64,000 nucleotides of DNA from Vicugna pacos (lineage: Eukaryota; Chordata; Mammalia; Artiodactyla; Camelidae), in the NCBI RefSeq assembly GCF_048564905.1, contig NC_132989.1, positions 103,456,257 to 103,520,256 on the forward strand, written 5' to 3'. The notes below the pieces were generated by a model, which saw only the letters and a list, made by a program, of their open reading frames with translations, ran no database searches and was not told the origin of the DNA. Below, piece after piece: positions 62,870 to 64,000 of this stretch (its first letter is position 1; every line of letters starts with the position of its first letter). Made by a program: the position numbers and the translations under genes.

Positions 62870-64000
62870 TCATTTTTCCCCTCCTTGACCATAGCCCCCT
62901 AGAGACAGCAGGCAGCCGCCTGGTCCTTCTCCTCTGGGCATCCAATTACATACTTGTCACTCTATAGTTTTTAAGATAAAAGCATCTTTGCAAGCCTTAG
63001 AAACCCAACAGCTTCAAATACTGCCTCTGTAGCAAAAATCTCCAAAACTTCTAAGTCCTGAAATACCACACATAGAATTCTCATCACTCTCTTCAATTTA
63101 GTTTAGTTCAATCCAATTCAAGAAATACTTATTTAAATAAACTCCTTCAAAGCATACCCTTCCCTGGCTGTCTCCTTCCTTTCAGACCTCCTGTCATCAT
63201 GCCTTTCTTGGTGAAAATGAGAGAGAAAACAGTCTCTGCAGCCTCTGTAGCCCATAGGAGAAAAGAGATGATTGTCCTTTATTATTTCTTCTCTGATTTC
63301 TGTAGACCTTATTAATCATAAATGAATCCCTTGGTTTTAAATATTCTGCATTTACATGGCAATTTTTTAGACATGAATTTGCACATATTCCTATATAAAT
63401 CTAAGATGCTTAAGACTTCTCTAAGTTATGGGGAAAAATAAGGTGTGAAATGTTCACCGCAAGGGAATATTCTGCATAATTTATCGATGTTCAAAACTGT
63501 AAGAAGGAAGATGCCAGGCTTCTAAAAGAAAAGGAACCTTGTCTAAAATATCTCCCCAATAACTCTCTTTGGAAAGGAAAACTAATGCAACAATTAGAAA
63601 GAATGTGTCTACTGTGCATTGTACGTACTATTTAAGGTCTTGAAGCAGATACCTCCCTGTAAAAGGATGTTTTTGGAAAATTTAAATCAATGTCTCCAGT
63701 GTAATCTTGGTATCTCTACAGTACCAGGAAAGAAATGAACACCAGCTGAGACACTGTAAAAATGTGAATTAGCAGCAGTTCTGGAAGGAGATAGCTTCCA
63801 GAATTTTATAGCACTTTCTGGTAAGAAGTCTCACCTGCTGCAGGGTCTTGAGTAACCCCTAATGGCTTCAAAGAAAGCTCCTTCCTCCGTAAGCTTCACA
63901 TACTACAGTTCAAGATTTGTAACCCTCTCTTCCTTTTTCCCCTCCAGGCTCAACAAAGTGAGTAACTACTTATTTATTTCTGACCAGATTGTGTTTACTT
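62870..64000. other. CDH10: unassigned intronic sequence
   Basis: No recognised exon, RNA or repeat up to the end of the window. Confidence 0.35.

Noticed and set aside
63936-63965. Pyrimidine tract and CAG followed by GCTCAACAAA and GTGAGT near the window end, like a tiny exon
   Set aside because: A 10-base exon is very unlikely, it does not fit the next CDH10 exon (about 295 bp expected), and such acceptor/donor pairs occur by chance.

Overview
The window is intronic mammalian DNA. It is AT-rich and has no CpG island, and most ATG-to-stop reading frames in it are chance or repeat-derived. Two signals point to a camelid (camel, llama or alpaca lineage). One is a tRNA-derived SINE near 18.4-18.56 kb whose head, body and T-rich end match my recollection of the camelid Vic-1 family. 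The other is a 5'-truncated L1 at 50.7-51.5 kb with a 3' end of the type seen in cetartiodactyls.

I found one real protein-coding exon. Positions 12178-12408 (+) encode the first 77 residues of a type II classical cadherin, best recognised as CDH10: signal peptide, prodomain, an RQKR furin site, and a mature N-terminus GWMWNQFF carrying the two adhesive tryptophans. A 5' UTR part begins near 12053. The exon ends on a GTAAGT donor in phase 0. Everything upstream then belongs to intron 1 (or the 5' flank), and everything downstream to at least the first 51.6 kb of intron 2. I did not find exon 3.

Layout: 0-12 kb holds old L1 pieces, a complete-looking 256-bp hAT-type MITE, a MER5A copy and a repeat-poor stretch at 5.3-6.05 kb. 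12-18 kb holds the exon, a MIR and a MER20. 18-29 kb holds the SINE, old L1 tails, ancient interspersed repeats, a (TTTA)12 array and a perfect (GAAA)102 tract. 29-43 kb is an L1-rich zone with an MLT1 solo LTR nested in an L1 and a diverged 365-bp block present twice, 4.6 kb apart. 43-50 kb is mostly unassigned AT-rich DNA. 50-61 kb is the most layered part: the cetartiodactyl-type L1 with an internal duplication, a broken minus-strand ERV1 fossil (LTR, env, integrase and RT/RNase H remains), then an old plus-strand L1 split by a minus-strand retrocopy that is itself split by a 514-bp solo LTR with a GTCC target duplication, and finally an ERVL-type MLT2 LTR. 61-64 kb is largely unassigned.

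I found no novel coding system. The points worth a second look are the nested insertions, the duplicated block, the duplication inside the young L1, the very long perfect GAAA tract and the unidentified retrocopy. Repeat family names come from memory of consensus sequences and need a RepeatMasker run; boundaries without stated terminal motifs are good to some tens of bases.
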